Below are positions 49,694 to 59,195 of a stretch of DNA of 64,000 nucleotides, in pieces (within the stretch, counting starts at the first letter, position 1; each line of letters starts with the position of its first letter). Source of the DNA: an uncultured Anaerolineae bacterium (lineage in GTDB: Bacteria; Chloroflexota; Anaerolineae; J036; Brachytrichaceae); NCBI GenBank assembly GCA_937959265.1, contig CALGMA010000020.1:82473-146472 (forward strand), in the 5' to 3' direction. Both the position numbers and the translations under genes were made by a program. The notes beneath the pieces were generated by a model that saw only the letters and a list, made by a program, of their open reading frames with translations, ran no database searches and was not told the DNA's origin.

Positions 49694-50854
49694 ATGCGAA
49701 TTGGAATTTTGACAGGCGGCGGCGATGTGCCCGGTTTGAACGCGGCCATCAAAGCGGCGACTATCCGATTGATCGACGCCGGCCACGAGATGGTCGGTAT
49801 CCGGCGTGGCTGGTATGGTCTGCTGCACTTCAACATGGACGACGAGACGAGCGCCCAGCAGTTCACAGTGCGGCTCGACCGTAACGCCGTGCGCACGGTG
49901 GATCGCACCGGCGGCACCTTTCTGCACACCAGCCGCACCAACCCGGCCAATGTGAAAGCCAAAGACGTGCCGGAGTTCCTCAAACACACGACGGTGTTTG
50001 CCAGCGGCCTGGCCGACCGCTACGACTTCACTCAGCACGTGTTGAGTGTGCTGCGTTTCTTGGGCATAGATGCGCTCATTACCATCGGCGGCGACGACAC
50101 GCTCAGCTATTCGTTGCGACTGCACAACGAGGGCTTCCCCATCGTTGCCATCCCCAAGACCATGGACAACGACGTGCGCGGCACAGATTACTGCATCGGT
50201 TTCAGCACGGCTGTCACCCGCGCGCTCGACTTCATCCACAACATGCGCACCTGCACCGGAAGCCACGAACGCATTGCCGTGATCGAGCTGTTTGGGCGCT
50301 ATAGCGGCGAGACTGCGCTCATGTCCTCCTATCTGGGCAATGTGGATCGCTGCCTGATTGCCGAGGTGCCGTTCGACATCGAGAAGCTATGTGACTATCT
50401 GTTGCACGACAAGCGCGCCAATCCGAGCAACTATGCGATGTTGGTCGTTTCGGAGGGTGCGCGGCCGAAGAACGGCGCGATGGTCGAGCATGGCGAGGTC
50501 GACGCCTATGGGCACCGCAAGCTGGGTGGCATCGGCGATTACATCAGCGAGCAGATCAAGCGTCTCACTGGCGAGCACACGATGTATCAGAACGTGGCGT
50601 ATCTGATGCGCTCCGGAGCGCCGGACGCGCTGGATGTGATGGTGTCCAGCAACTTTGGCACGTTGGCGGCCGATTTGATCCTGCAAGGGCGCTGCGGCCG
50701 GATGGCTGCGCTGCAGGGCGGCAAGTACACCAGTGTCCCGCTGACCGAAGTGGGTGGTGGACCACGTCCGCTCGATGTCGCCGAACTCTATGATGCCGAA
50801 CATTACCGGCCACGCGTGCGCAATGTCGAGAACAAGCCGATGTTCCTGTACTGA
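49694..50854 (+). CDS. 6-phosphofructokinase, PPi-type signature
   Basis: The protein has 386 residues. Motifs: [21 protein letters not shown] at the N-terminus, [12 protein letters not shown] near residue 130 and [20 protein letters not shown] near 152. ATP-dependent enzymes usually have GGDG and lack the first Lys. The GGDD plus PKTxDND pair matches pyrophosphate-dependent phosphofructokinases, so PPi is the likely phosphoryl donor and the reaction would be reversible. Ligands for fructose-6-phosphate are seen in [14 protein letters not shown]. The ATG is preceded by AGGAGAG. It is flanked by a GNAT gene and the convergent mutase. Confidence 0.9.
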   Translation: MRIGILTGGGDVPGLNAAIKAATIRLIDAGHEMVGIRRGWYGLLHFNMDDETSAQQFTVRLDRNAVRTVDRTGGTFLHTSRTNPANVKAKDVPEFLKHTTVFASGLADRYDFTQHVLSVLRFLGIDALITIGGDDTLSYSLRLHNEGFPIVAIPKTMDNDVRGTDYCIGFSTAVTRALDFIHNMRTCTGSHERIAVIELFGRYSGETALMSSYLGNVDRCLIAEVPFDIEKLCDYLLHDKRANPSNYAMLVVSEGARPKNGAMVEHGEVDAYGHRKLGGIGDYISEQIKRLTGEHTMYQNVAYLMRSGAPDALDVMVSSNFGTLAADLILQGRCGRMAALQGGKYTSVPLTEVGGGPRPLDVAELYDAEHYRPRVRNVENKPMFLY

Positions 50855-50950
50855 TGAATCATGATGGATGATCGGTGATGCCTCATCGGCCATCGCCGGG
50901 TCATTGTGCATGTCTGAAGGCTCGGCCGGTGGGCCTCTTCAGACAACCAC

Positions 50951-52630
50951 TCAGATCACCGTCGGCGGGTGATACTCGCCAAAGACGCGGCGCAGCGCTT
51001 TGCCGATCTCGCCGACGGTGACGCCGCCCTCGACGCACGCGATCAGGCGCGGCATGATGTTCTCGCTGCTGCGCGCCGTCTGTTCCAGTTGGGTGATCAG
51101 CGCGCCGACGCGCTCGTTGTCGCGGTTGGCGCGCCACTCTGCCAACCGCCGGCGTTGTTCGGCCTCGATTGCCGGATCCACTTTGAACCGCTCCCCGGCG
51201 CCTGGTCCCTGATCCCTGTCCTCGAACGCGTTGACGCCGACGATGATGCGCTCTTTGTTCTCTGCCTCGCGCTGGTAGCGATAAGCCGACTCGGCGATCT
51301 GTGCCTGCATCCAACCGCTCTCAATCGCTCTGATGGCGCCGCCCATTGCGTCAATCTTCGAAATTAAGTCGCTGGCGCGTTTCTCGATCTCGTCGGTCAA
51401 GTATTCGATGACGTATGAGCCGCCAAGCGGGTCAACCGTGTCGGTCACGCCGCTCTCATGGGCGATGATTTGCTGCGTGCGCAGCGCGGTGCGCGCCGCT
51501 TCAGCAGTGGGGAGCTGCAACGCCTCGTCCCAGCCGTTGGTATGCAGGCTCTGTGTGCCGCCGAGAACCGCCGCCAGCGCCTGAATGGTCACGCGAACGA
51601 CGTTGTTGATAGGTTGCTGTGCCGTGAGCGTGCTGCCGCCGGTTTGGGTGTGGAAGCGCAGCATGCAACTGCGTGGATCCTTCGCGCCGAATCGCTCGCG
51701 CATAATTTTGGCCCACAGCCGTCGTGCTGCGCGAAACTTGGCGATCTCTTCGAGGAAGTCGTTGTGCGCATTGAAGAAGAAGGCAAGCTGGCCGGCAAAC
51801 TCGTCCACGTCCAGGCCGGCTTCGATGGCCGCTTGGGTATAGGCGATGGCGTTGGCCAGCGTGAAGGCTATCTCTTGCACGGCGGTGCTACCGGCTTCGC
51901 GGATGTGGTAACCGCTGATGCTGATCGTGTTCCAGTGGGGCAGGTGATCTTTGCAGAAAGCGAAGATGTCCGTCACCAGCCGCATGGAATGTCGAGGGGG
52001 AAAGACATACAAGCCGCGCGCGGCATATTCTTTCAAGATGTCATTTTGCGTGGTGCCGCGTAGCTTGCGCATGATCTCGGGCGAGCTGCCGGTTTGCTCT
52101 TTAGCCACCGCGATATAGAGCGCCAGCAACACGGCCGCCGGCGCGTTGATGGTCATGCTGGTGCTCACTTTGTCAAGTGGGATGCCATCGAACAGCTCGC
52201 GCATATCGCCCAGCGTGCTGATGCTCACGCCGACTTTGCCGACCTCACCAGCGGCCAGCGGATCGTCGGCGTCCATGCACAATTGTGTCGGCAGGTCGAA
52301 GGCCACCGAGAGGCCGGTCTGTCCCTGCGAAAGCAAATAGCGATAGCGCGCGTTGCTCTCCTTCGCGGTGGAGAAGCCGGCATATTGCCGCATCGTCCAG
52401 TGGCGCGAGCGATACATGGTTGGATGGATGCCCCGCGTAAACGGATGCTCGCCGGGGAACTCGTCGTGGCAGCCTGCGCCGGTCACCGGGTCGCCGTGAA
52501 CGACATCGAGCGGGATGCCGGAAGGCGTCTCGAAGCGTGCTTTGCGCTCCGGCGCGCGTTTCAACGAGGGATGGAGCGTCTCGCGCTCCCAGTCGGCACG
52601 GGTGCGTTGGGCGTGAGCGATCTCAGTCAT
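50951..52630 (-). CDS. Methylmalonyl-CoA mutase large subunit
   Basis: The protein has 559 residues, the size of the catalytic chain without the B12-binding domain. It has the substrate-channel motif [18 protein letters not shown] (Tyr of methylmalonyl type rather than Phe of isobutyryl type) and [21 protein letters not shown], where the Arg that contacts the carboxylate is kept. [19 protein letters not shown] is also conserved. It converts methylmalonyl-CoA and succinyl-CoA with coenzyme B12. The small B12-binding chain is not in the window. The gene converges with the phosphofructokinase, and no terminator is obvious in the 96-bp gap. Confidence 0.9.
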   Translation of the reverse strand: MTEIAHAQRTRADWERETLHPSLKRAPERKARFETPSGIPLDVVHGDPVTGAGCHDEFPGEHPFTRGIHPTMYRSRHWTMRQYAGFSTAKESNARYRYLLSQGQTGLSVAFDLPTQLCMDADDPLAAGEVGKVGVSISTLGDMRELFDGIPLDKVSTSMTINAPAAVLLALYIAVAKEQTGSSPEIMRKLRGTTQNDILKEYAARGLYVFPPRHSMRLVTDIFAFCKDHLPHWNTISISGYHIREAGSTAVQEIAFTLANAIAYTQAAIEAGLDVDEFAGQLAFFFNAHNDFLEEIAKFRAARRLWAKIMRERFGAKDPRSCMLRFHTQTGGSTLTAQQPINNVVRVTIQALAAVLGGTQSLHTNGWDEALQLPTAEAARTALRTQQIIAHESGVTDTVDPLGGSYVIEYLTDEIEKRASDLISKIDAMGGAIRAIESGWMQAQIAESAYRYQREAENKERIIVGVNAFEDRDQGPGAGERFKVDPAIEAEQRRRLAEWRANRDNERVGALITQLEQTARSSENIMPRLIACVEGGVTVGEIGKALRRVFGEYHPPTVI

Positions 52631-52656
52631 GTGGAGTGAAGTGTACTCACACCTGT

Positions 52657-53688
52657 TCAGCCCGACTGCCGCACGATCAATTCGGTGGGTAGTATGTGAC
52701 GGCGCTGCGATGTCGGACGGCCCTCCAGATGGGCAATGAGCAACTCGGCGGCGCGTTTGCCCATCTCATAGGCTGGCAGCCGCACCGTGGTCAACGGTGG
52801 ATCCACGTAGCGGGCGAATTCGAAGTCGTCGAAGCCGATCACGGCCACATCACCCGGCACGTGTAGACCGCGCTCGCGCAACACGTGCATCGCGCCGACG
52901 GCCAACACGTCGTTGCCGGCCAGAACGGCGTCGGGGTAGGGCAGTCCCTTGCGCTCGCATCGCTCGAGTAAGCCGTGCATCGCAACGGCGCCGCCGGCGG
53001 AAGTCCAGTCTGGGCTAGGCGAGATCAGAATGTTGGCCTCCAGGCCGGCCTCGCGCATCGCGCGGCGATAGCCGTTCAGCCGCAACTCGATCGCTGGCCA
53101 CATCTGCGTGCTATCCAGGAAGGCAATTTGCCTGCGCCCATCGCGGAGGAGTTTCTGTGTTGCCGCATAGGCGCCGTCCTCGTTCGCACCCATAACGCTA
53201 TAAGCGCATTCACCCTCGATTTCCCGCTCCAGCACGGCGAAGAGCACACCGGCCTGGTTGAGCGCATCCAGTGCGTGTTGGTGGCTATCGCTCGTGCCGG
53301 CGAGTGCCACGATCGCAGCATCTATTTGTCCGGAGCGGAAGGGTTGCAGTAATTCGCGCGCCGTGAGGTGGCCGTTGCCGGGCGGCCGGTCGAGCAACAA
53401 GCTGTAGTCATGTTTGGTCGCCGTCTCTGACATCCCGGCCAATACCTCAGCGTGCAACGGATCAGCTGGCCAGCGTGGGTTCGGGTCGAGCACTAGGAAG
53501 CCGATCGCTCGGCTGGCCTGCTGGCGAAGCCCCTGCGCGACACGGCTGGGGTGGTAATCGAGCTTCGCGATAGCTTCTAGTACGCGTTGGCGGGTGTCCG
53601 GCTTGACCACCGGCCGGTTGTGAACGACGTTCGACACCGTCGAAGGAGATACCCCTGCTTCTCTTGCTACATCCCAAATCGTCACCAC
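52657..53688 (-). CDS. LacI-family transcriptional regulator
   Basis: The protein has 343 residues. The N-terminal helix-turn-helix [21 protein letters not shown] is followed by hinge [21 protein letters not shown] sugar-binding periplasmic-binding-protein-like core has [33 protein letters not shown] and [20 protein letters not shown]. It diverges from the GH4 glycosidase across a 98-bp region holding both promoters and a 17-bp inverted repeat. It therefore probably represses that gene until a sugar is bound. The predicted start of its own transcript is 2 nt from the ATG. Confidence 0.92.
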   Translation of the reverse strand: MVTIWDVAREAGVSPSTVSNVVHNRPVVKPDTRQRVLEAIAKLDYHPSRVAQGLRQQASRAIGFLVLDPNPRWPADPLHAEVLAGMSETATKHDYSLLLDRPPGNGHLTARELLQPFRSGQIDAAIVALAGTSDSHQHALDALNQAGVLFAVLEREIEGECAYSVMGANEDGAYAATQKLLRDGRRQIAFLDSTQMWPAIELRLNGYRRAMREAGLEANILISPSPDWTSAGGAVAMHGLLERCERKGLPYPDAVLAGNDVLAVGAMHVLRERGLHVPGDVAVIGFDDFEFARYVDPPLTTVRLPAYEMGKRAAELLIAHLEGRPTSQRRHILPTELIVRQSG

Positions 53689-53696
53689 AGGGTGGA

Positions 53697-53725
53697 ATTA
53701 TCTGGTGGTTACAGCAAATCTGCAA
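53697..53725 (-). promoter_or_regulatory. Promoter of the lacI-type gene
   Basis: On the minus strand TTGCAG (53725-53720), 17 bp, GATAAT (53702-53697). The start is predicted at about 53690, giving a leaderless or near-leaderless transcript. Confidence 0.5.
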
Positions 53726-53733
53726 TTCCCCTA

Positions 53734-53780
53734 TTGACATTTAAAAACGTTTCAATACACTCTCGTTTCAAATTGAAACG
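53734..53780 (+). promoter_or_regulatory. GH4 promoter with LacI-type operator
   Basis: TTGACA (53734-53739), 16 bp, TACACT (53756-53761) is the probable promoter. CGTTTCAAATTGAAACG (53764-53780) is a 17-bp operator with two 8-bp perfect arms around one base, lying over the predicted start. A further half-site ACGTTTCAA lies at 53747-53755 within the spacer. Such sites are typical of LacI/PurR-family repressors. Confidence 0.65.
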
Positions 53781-53786
53781 TTGTAA

Positions 53787-55136
53787 ATGAATAAAAGAAT
53801 TTCCATAATAGGAGCAGGCAGCGCGGTATTCTCGCTGAGCATGATTCGCGACATTTGCCTGACGCCGAGCTTGCACGGCTGCGCGGTCGCGCTGATGGAT
53901 ATCAATCTGGAGCGGCTGGACGCAATCCATGAATTGTGCGCGCGCTACGCCGCTGAAGTTGGCATTGACCTGAAGCTGGAGAAGACGGCCGACCGGCGCG
54001 AGGCGATTCGGGACGCCGATGTAGTGGTGAACTCGGCACTGGCTGCCGGCCACCAACGCTTGCGCGCCGGCTGGGATGTCGCGCGCCGACACGGCTATCG
54101 CTGGGGTGGCAGCCTGCACGTCATGCACGATGAGGCGTTCTGGATTAACTTCTACCAGCTCAGGCTGTTCGAGGGCGTGATCGAGGACATGCTCGAACTC
54201 GCGCCGGGCGCGCACTACATCAAAGTCGCCAATCCGGTCATGGCCGGCGTCACGCATCTAGCGCGCAAGTACCCCGAGGCCAAAGTCATCGGCCTGTGCC
54301 ACGGCTTTGGCGGCGTGTATGACATTGCGCATCGCCTCCGCCTGACCGACCGCGACAAACTGAGCTACGAGATCCCCGGCGTCAACCACTTCGTTTGGCT
54401 GACGCAGTTACGCTACGACGGACAAGACGTCATGCCGCTGCTCGACGAGTGGATCGCCGAGCAGAGCCCAGCGTTCTGGGCTTCGACCGATCGGCACGGC
54501 GAGCTCAACCCGAAGAAGGTGGATCTCTACCAACGCATGGGCGCGTTTCCCATCGGAGACACAGCCGGTGATGGGGGTGGCTCGTGGGGCTGGTGGTATC
54601 ACTTTGACGACGCCACCGAGCGGCGTTGGCGGCAGAACCCCGGTCGCTTCTGGTACAGCTTCTTTACGGAGGGCGAGAAAGAAGTAGCCGAGATCAAGCG
54701 TATCAGCGACGACAGAACAATCAAAGTTACCGACCATTTCGAGCCGGTGCATTCGCATGAGGTGATCGTGCCGGTGATCGAGAGCCTGCTGTGTGATGTG
54801 CCGCGCGTGCTGATCGGCAATGTCGTCAACCGTGGTGACTATGTGCCCGGCGTGCCGCGCGACTTTGCCGTCGAGGTGCCGATCTTCATCAATGGCAGCG
54901 GCCTGCACCCAACGCAGACGCATGGTTTGCCCCCTGCGCCGCTTGCTTATCTGTTGCGCGATTGCGTGGCGCAAGTCAACCTCGAACTGGAGGCGTTCAA
55001 CACAGGCAGTCGAAGACTATTGCTGGAGCTGATCATGATGGATCCGTGGACGCGCAGCATGGAGCAGGCGTGTGCGCTGCTGGAGGAGATTCTGGCGCTG
55101 CCCTATCACGCCGATATGCGTGCACACTATAGATGA
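53787..55136 (+). CDS. Family 4 glycoside hydrolase (alpha-glucosidase / alpha-galacturonidase type)
   Basis: The protein has 449 residues. GH4 enzymes use NAD and Mn. The N-terminal Rossmann fold KRISIIGAGSAVFSLSMIRD is at residues 3-22. The metal and substrate residues are seen in VANPVMAGVTH, VIGLCHGFGG (Cys and His of the metal site) and GVNHFVWLTQLRYDG. Oxidation at C3 and elimination is the family mechanism, so alpha- or beta-linked sugars can be cleaved; the CHG pattern is typical of alpha-glucosidase/galacturonidase types. It is cytoplasmic and diverges from its probable LacI regulator, followed by the aminotransferase. Confidence 0.9.
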   Translation: MNKRISIIGAGSAVFSLSMIRDICLTPSLHGCAVALMDINLERLDAIHELCARYAAEVGIDLKLEKTADRREAIRDADVVVNSALAAGHQRLRAGWDVARRHGYRWGGSLHVMHDEAFWINFYQLRLFEGVIEDMLELAPGAHYIKVANPVMAGVTHLARKYPEAKVIGLCHGFGGVYDIAHRLRLTDRDKLSYEIPGVNHFVWLTQLRYDGQDVMPLLDEWIAEQSPAFWASTDRHGELNPKKVDLYQRMGAFPIGDTAGDGGGSWGWWYHFDDATERRWRQNPGRFWYSFFTEGEKEVAEIKRISDDRTIKVTDHFEPVHSHEVIVPVIESLLCDVPRVLIGNVVNRGDYVPGVPRDFAVEVPIFINGSGLHPTQTHGLPPAPLAYLLRDCVAQVNLELEAFNTGSRRLLLELIMMDPWTRSMEQACALLEEILALPYHADMRAHYR

Positions 55137-55190
55137 GTTTACAGATAGATGGAAGAAGCCATACCCTCCGCGTCTTCAAGTTAGAAGAGG

Positions 55191-56513
55191 ATGAAGGCGC
55201 TCATTGACACAACGGCGATGGATGTAATGACAAATGCCGGCCTGGCCCAACGGGCCCGGCGTGTGATTCCCGGCGGTGTGAACAGCGTCAACCGCGTCAT
55301 CGCGGACATGCCGCTGGTGATTTGCGCAGCGCACGGCGCCTATTTCACCGATGTCGAGGGTAAGCGCTATCTCGACTACCACGCCGCATTCGGGCCGATC
55401 ATCCTCGGCCACAATCATCCGCGCGTGCGCGCGGCGGTGTGCAAAGCCAGCGAGCAGATTGACTTGATCGGCGTGGGCGTGACCGAGATGGAGATCGCGC
55501 TGGCCGAGAAAATCGCGCAATACGTACCCAGCGCGGAACGCGTGCTGCTGGCCAACAGCGGCAGCGAGGCGACGTATCAGGCGTTGCGGCTGGCGCGCGC
55601 TGCCACCGGCCGCAAGGGCATCGTCAAGTTTCAGGGCACATATCACGGCTGGCACGATGCAGTGGCCATGAACGTGATCAGCGCAGCTGACAAAGTCGGC
55701 AAGGGGCAGCGGGACTTACTTTCGGTCGGTATGTTGCCCGGTGTAGTGGAGCACACGCATATCTTGCCGTTCAACGACGTCGAAGCGATCGCCGACTTCC
55801 TGGAACGGCGCGGTGAAGACATTGCCGCGGTGCTGGTCGAGGTGATCCCGCACAACATCGGCTGCGTGTTGCCGAGACCGGGTTTCCTGCAAGCGCTGCG
55901 CGACCTGTGTGACAAGTTCGGTTGCCTGTTGATCTTCGATGAGGTCATCACCGGCTTTCGACACGATCTGGGCGGCTATCAGAAGATCAGCGGCGTCACG
56001 CCCGACCTGAGCACGTTCGCCAAGGCCATGGCGAACGGCTATCCCATCGCCGCGCTGGTTGGCAAAGCCGAGTACATGCAACGCTATGAGCCGGGTGGTG
56101 GCGTATTCTTTGCCGGCACCTACAACGGTCACCCGCACAGCGTGGCCGCGGCACTGGCCACGATCGCCGAGCTAGAAGATGGCAGCGTGCATGCACACTG
56201 CTTCGCCCTGGCCGTGCGGGCGGCGAACGGCATTCAGCAAATTGCCGATGAGTTGGGCATCCCGATGACGGTGGCGCGCTTTGGTTCGGTGTTCGTGCCA
56301 TATTTCATGGAGGGGCCGATCGTGAGCTACACCGACCTGCTGCGCAACGACGACGCGCGCGACAGGTGGTTTAGATCGCAAATGTGCGCGCGGGGCATCT
56401 TCATGCTGCCGGTGCCGCTCAAACGCAACCACATCAGTGCCGCGCACACGCCAGCCGATATTGACCGCACGTTGGAAGCGGCGAGGGAGGTGTTGCGGGA
56501 GTTGGCAGCGTAA
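55191..56513 (+). CDS. Class III (glutamate-1-semialdehyde-type) aminotransferase
   Basis: The protein has 440 residues. PLP-enzyme motifs: ANSGSEATYQALRLARAATG, TYHGWHDAVAMNV, LIFDEVITGFRH (Asp contacting PLP), STFAKAMANGYPIAALVG with the Schiff-base Lys, and FFAGTYNGHP. It is close in outline to glutamate-1-semialdehyde aminomutase, but no other heme-synthesis gene is near. Its position between a GH4 glycosidase and a peptide-type importer suggests an amino-sugar or amino-acid substrate. ATG 55191 is used; ATG 55209 or 55218 would also work. The downstream importer is in different, lower-GC DNA. Confidence 0.85.
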   Translation: MKALIDTTAMDVMTNAGLAQRARRVIPGGVNSVNRVIADMPLVICAAHGAYFTDVEGKRYLDYHAAFGPIILGHNHPRVRAAVCKASEQIDLIGVGVTEMEIALAEKIAQYVPSAERVLLANSGSEATYQALRLARAATGRKGIVKFQGTYHGWHDAVAMNVISAADKVGKGQRDLLSVGMLPGVVEHTHILPFNDVEAIADFLERRGEDIAAVLVEVIPHNIGCVLPRPGFLQALRDLCDKFGCLLIFDEVITGFRHDLGGYQKISGVTPDLSTFAKAMANGYPIAALVGKAEYMQRYEPGGGVFFAGTYNGHPHSVAAALATIAELEDGSVHAHCFALAVRAANGIQQIADELGIPMTVARFGSVFVPYFMEGPIVSYTDLLRNDDARDRWFRSQMCARGIFMLPVPLKRNHISAAHTPADIDRTLEAAREVLRELAA

Positions 56514-56586
56514 CTCGGTTTCACAGGGCTGCGTCGCAGAGTGTCCAGTTGCGAAATGCAGCTCTCAGATGAAGGAGGACGCAAAC

Positions 56587-58287
56587 ATGAACAAGACTAC
56601 AAGTCGTCGCCAGTTTTTAAAGCTACTGGCCGGATCTTCTGCTGTTGGCGCTTTGGTTGCATGTACGGCGCCAACAGCGCCTGGCGAAGGAGCTCAGGTA
56701 CCGGCAGCGTCTGTCGGTGGAGAGCTAGACGCGACTTCTCAAGCAGTGGTGGATAGCGGGCCTCGTGTAGGTGGTACCTACCGCATCGTCGCGGGTGGTG
56801 ATTTTGTGAAAACCCTAGATCCCGGGTCAGCAGAGGCCTTTGAGGATTGGTGGAGCGTGGGCCAGCTACTGTTCAACATGCCTTATGCCTTTGATCGTGA
56901 GGGGAATTTCTATCCCGATTTGGCAGCCGATCTGCCTAAAATCAGTGATGATGGCAAAGTGTATACCATCCCACTGCGTAAGGGCGTAAAGTTTCACAAT
57001 GGCCGAGAGATGACTGCTGAGGATGTCAAATTTACGTTTGAGCGTCAGCTCTGGCCGGAGGTGTATAGCTGGGGTAAGTCCTATCTAAATACAATCGTCG
57101 GTGCCCAGGACGTGCTCGATGGCAAGACGAAAGATCTGGTAGGGGTCAAAGTTACAGATCCTTATACAGTTGAGATAACCTTGGATCGTCCCCAAGCAGT
57201 CTTTGCGGCCTTGATGTCCATCACGATATTTGGCGTTGTGCCAAAGCAAGAGGTTTTGGAAGCTGGCCAAGACTGGGGCACGAAAGTTGTGATTGGGACT
57301 GGACCGTTCAAATTCGTTGAATGGCAACCGCAACAACGCGCTGTATTCGAACGCAGTCCTGTCTACTTCAAGCCGGGAAAGCCGTATCTTGATCGTGTTG
57401 AGCTGAACTTGAATATTGAGGAATCAGTTAGGTTGCTACGATGGGAGAGCGGCGAAGCAGACTTCCTTATCGGTATTCCACCTGCCGAGTTACCGCGTAT
57501 CCTTGCTGACGAGAGCTTGAAAGATGTAGTACGTACGACACCAACGATGGCCGTTCATCGTTTCAATATCCACATGACGGCGAAGCCGTTGGACAATCTG
57601 AAAGTGCGGCAGGCAATTGCATGTGCGATTGACAAAAACGCAGTTGTCAAAGCAACGGGTGCGCCGCATGTGGTGACGGACAGTGTGTTTGCAAGAGCGA
57701 TGCCTCAGTTTGATCCTAACTTCAAGAGTGAATATCAGTATGACCCTGAAAGAGCCAAAGCGTTGCTAAGGGAGGCAGGCTATGAAGGCGGCGTTAGCGT
57801 TGGCAAGATCCTGGGGGGATCAACCAAGGCTTCGCCAGAAATAGAGGTTATTCATGCGCAACTGAAGGCTGTGGGCATCGAATCGGAGATTGTGCTTGGT
57901 CTCTATAATTCGCCCGAGGTGACCGATCGACTTAAGAGTGGTGACATCACACTTCACATTTTGAGCTGGGTTGCGAGCTATCCAGATGGTTATGACTACG
58001 CGGCACCACTGTTCACTTGTAGAGCTCGTGAAGCCTTCAACCGAAGTGATTACTGCAACCCGAGAATTGATGAATTGCTGGATAAGGCGGAGGGTTTGCC
58101 GTTAACGTCTCCTGAGCGGATCGCTGCCTACCGCGAGATGAACAATATCCTGGTCAATCAGGATGTTCAGTCAGTGCCGTTGTTCAATCGTCAGGCCTTT
58201 CAATTGAGTTCTAGGCGGGTGCGCAACGACTTCTTGCATCCAATTTACAGTTTACCCGTGCTAGAAGATGCTTGGATCGAAGGGTAG
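56587..58287 (+). CDS. Peptide/nickel-type ABC transporter substrate-binding lipoprotein (family 5)
   Basis: The protein has 566 residues from ATG 56587; the track start at 56437 is rejected because GAAGGAGG lies 9-16 bp upstream of 56587. The N-terminus TSRRQFLKLLAGSSAVGALVAC is a twin-arginine lipoprotein signal (RRxFLK and lipobox AC). The mature part is SBP_bac_5: GGTYRIVAGGDFVKTLDPGS, then YTIPLRKGVKFHNGREMTAEDVKFT. It would bind peptides or similar molecules outside the membrane. Two permeases follow; ATPase genes do not. Base composition is lower in GC than the rest of the window. Confidence 0.92.
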   Translation: MNKTTSRRQFLKLLAGSSAVGALVACTAPTAPGEGAQVPAASVGGELDATSQAVVDSGPRVGGTYRIVAGGDFVKTLDPGSAEAFEDWWSVGQLLFNMPYAFDREGNFYPDLAADLPKISDDGKVYTIPLRKGVKFHNGREMTAEDVKFTFERQLWPEVYSWGKSYLNTIVGAQDVLDGKTKDLVGVKVTDPYTVEITLDRPQAVFAALMSITIFGVVPKQEVLEAGQDWGTKVVIGTGPFKFVEWQPQQRAVFERSPVYFKPGKPYLDRVELNLNIEESVRLLRWESGEADFLIGIPPAELPRILADESLKDVVRTTPTMAVHRFNIHMTAKPLDNLKVRQAIACAIDKNAVVKATGAPHVVTDSVFARAMPQFDPNFKSEYQYDPERAKALLREAGYEGGVSVGKILGGSTKASPEIEVIHAQLKAVGIESEIVLGLYNSPEVTDRLKSGDITLHILSWVASYPDGYDYAAPLFTCRAREAFNRSDYCNPRIDELLDKAEGLPLTSPERIAAYREMNNILVNQDVQSVPLFNRQAFQLSSRRVRNDFLHPIYSLPVLEDAWIEG

Positions 58288-58295
58288 CCGATGAA

Positions 58296-59195
58296 ATGCA
58301 GGCGCAAGCAGCTTTGCCCAGAATTGAGGAGTCCATTCCGGCGTCGCACACGTGGCTAAGTGGAGTCGGGCGTCGATTCCTACAGCAGCGAATGGCTGTG
58401 TTAGCCGGAGTCGTATTGCTCGTGATCTTACTGAGTACGCTGCTTGCGCCTGTGATTGCGCCCTACGATCCCGAACGGATATTCCCTGAGGGTCTAGGGA
58501 ATCCGCTCCCACCGAATGAGATGTTTTGGCTCGGCACGGATGGCCGTGGACGTGACCTGCTGAGTCGTCTATTGTGGGGCGGTCGCATCTCATTAGTAGT
58601 TGGAATCACGGCTAGTACGGTGGCGTTGTCCGTAGCAGTGCTCGTGGGTGGATTGGCAGGATTCCTTGGTAGTCGAGTGGATTATCTCATCATGCGTCTG
58701 GTTGATCTGATGATGAGCATTCCATCGTTCTTTGTGATCTTGTTGTTGGTTGCTTTGCTTAGACCTAGTCCACTCGCCGTGATATTCGTCATCGTGCTAT
58801 TTGGCTGGCCGTACCCTACGCGCGTGTTTCGCTCAGAGGTGCTTTCAGTGCGACGCCGCGACTTCATTTTGGCAGCCCAAAGCTTGGGTGCTCCCACGAG
58901 CATGATCTTCGTTCGTCATCTCCTCCCACACGTGCTTCCATTACTAATCGTCTATCTGTCTCTCAGCATCCCGGGAGCTATTTTCACCGAGACGACTTTG
59001 AGCTACCTTGGTCTTGGAGTGCCACCGCCCACTCCAACGTGGGGGTCAATGGTGCTTGATGGACAACCCTATTATCGCGTCGCGCCATGGTTGGTGCTGT
59101 TCCCTGGTCTGGCCATTATGCTCACCGGCGTGTGTTTCAACCTTGTCGGTAACGGCTTACGTGAGGCCATAGATCCTGTCAGGAGAGAAAGATGA
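58296..59195 (+). CDS. ABC transporter permease, DppC-type
   Basis: The protein has 299 residues from ATG 58296 (MQAQAALPRIEE); the track's TTG 58272 overlaps the binding-protein gene. It has the OppC N-terminal span (MAVLAGVVLLVILLSTLLAP), FWLGTDGRGRDLLSRLLWGG, and an EAA-type loop FILAAQSLGAPTSMIFVRHLLP. About six spans are seen. It pairs with the DppB-type gene whose ATG overlaps its stop (ATGA at 59192). The gene order binding protein, C, B is slightly unusual, since B usually comes first. Confidence 0.92.
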   Translation: MQAQAALPRIEESIPASHTWLSGVGRRFLQQRMAVLAGVVLLVILLSTLLAPVIAPYDPERIFPEGLGNPLPPNEMFWLGTDGRGRDLLSRLLWGGRISLVVGITASTVALSVAVLVGGLAGFLGSRVDYLIMRLVDLMMSIPSFFVILLLVALLRPSPLAVIFVIVLFGWPYPTRVFRSEVLSVRRRDFILAAQSLGAPTSMIFVRHLLPHVLPLLIVYLSLSIPGAIFTETTLSYLGLGVPPPTPTWGSMVLDGQPYYRVAPWLVLFPGLAIMLTGVCFNLVGNGLREAIDPVRRER

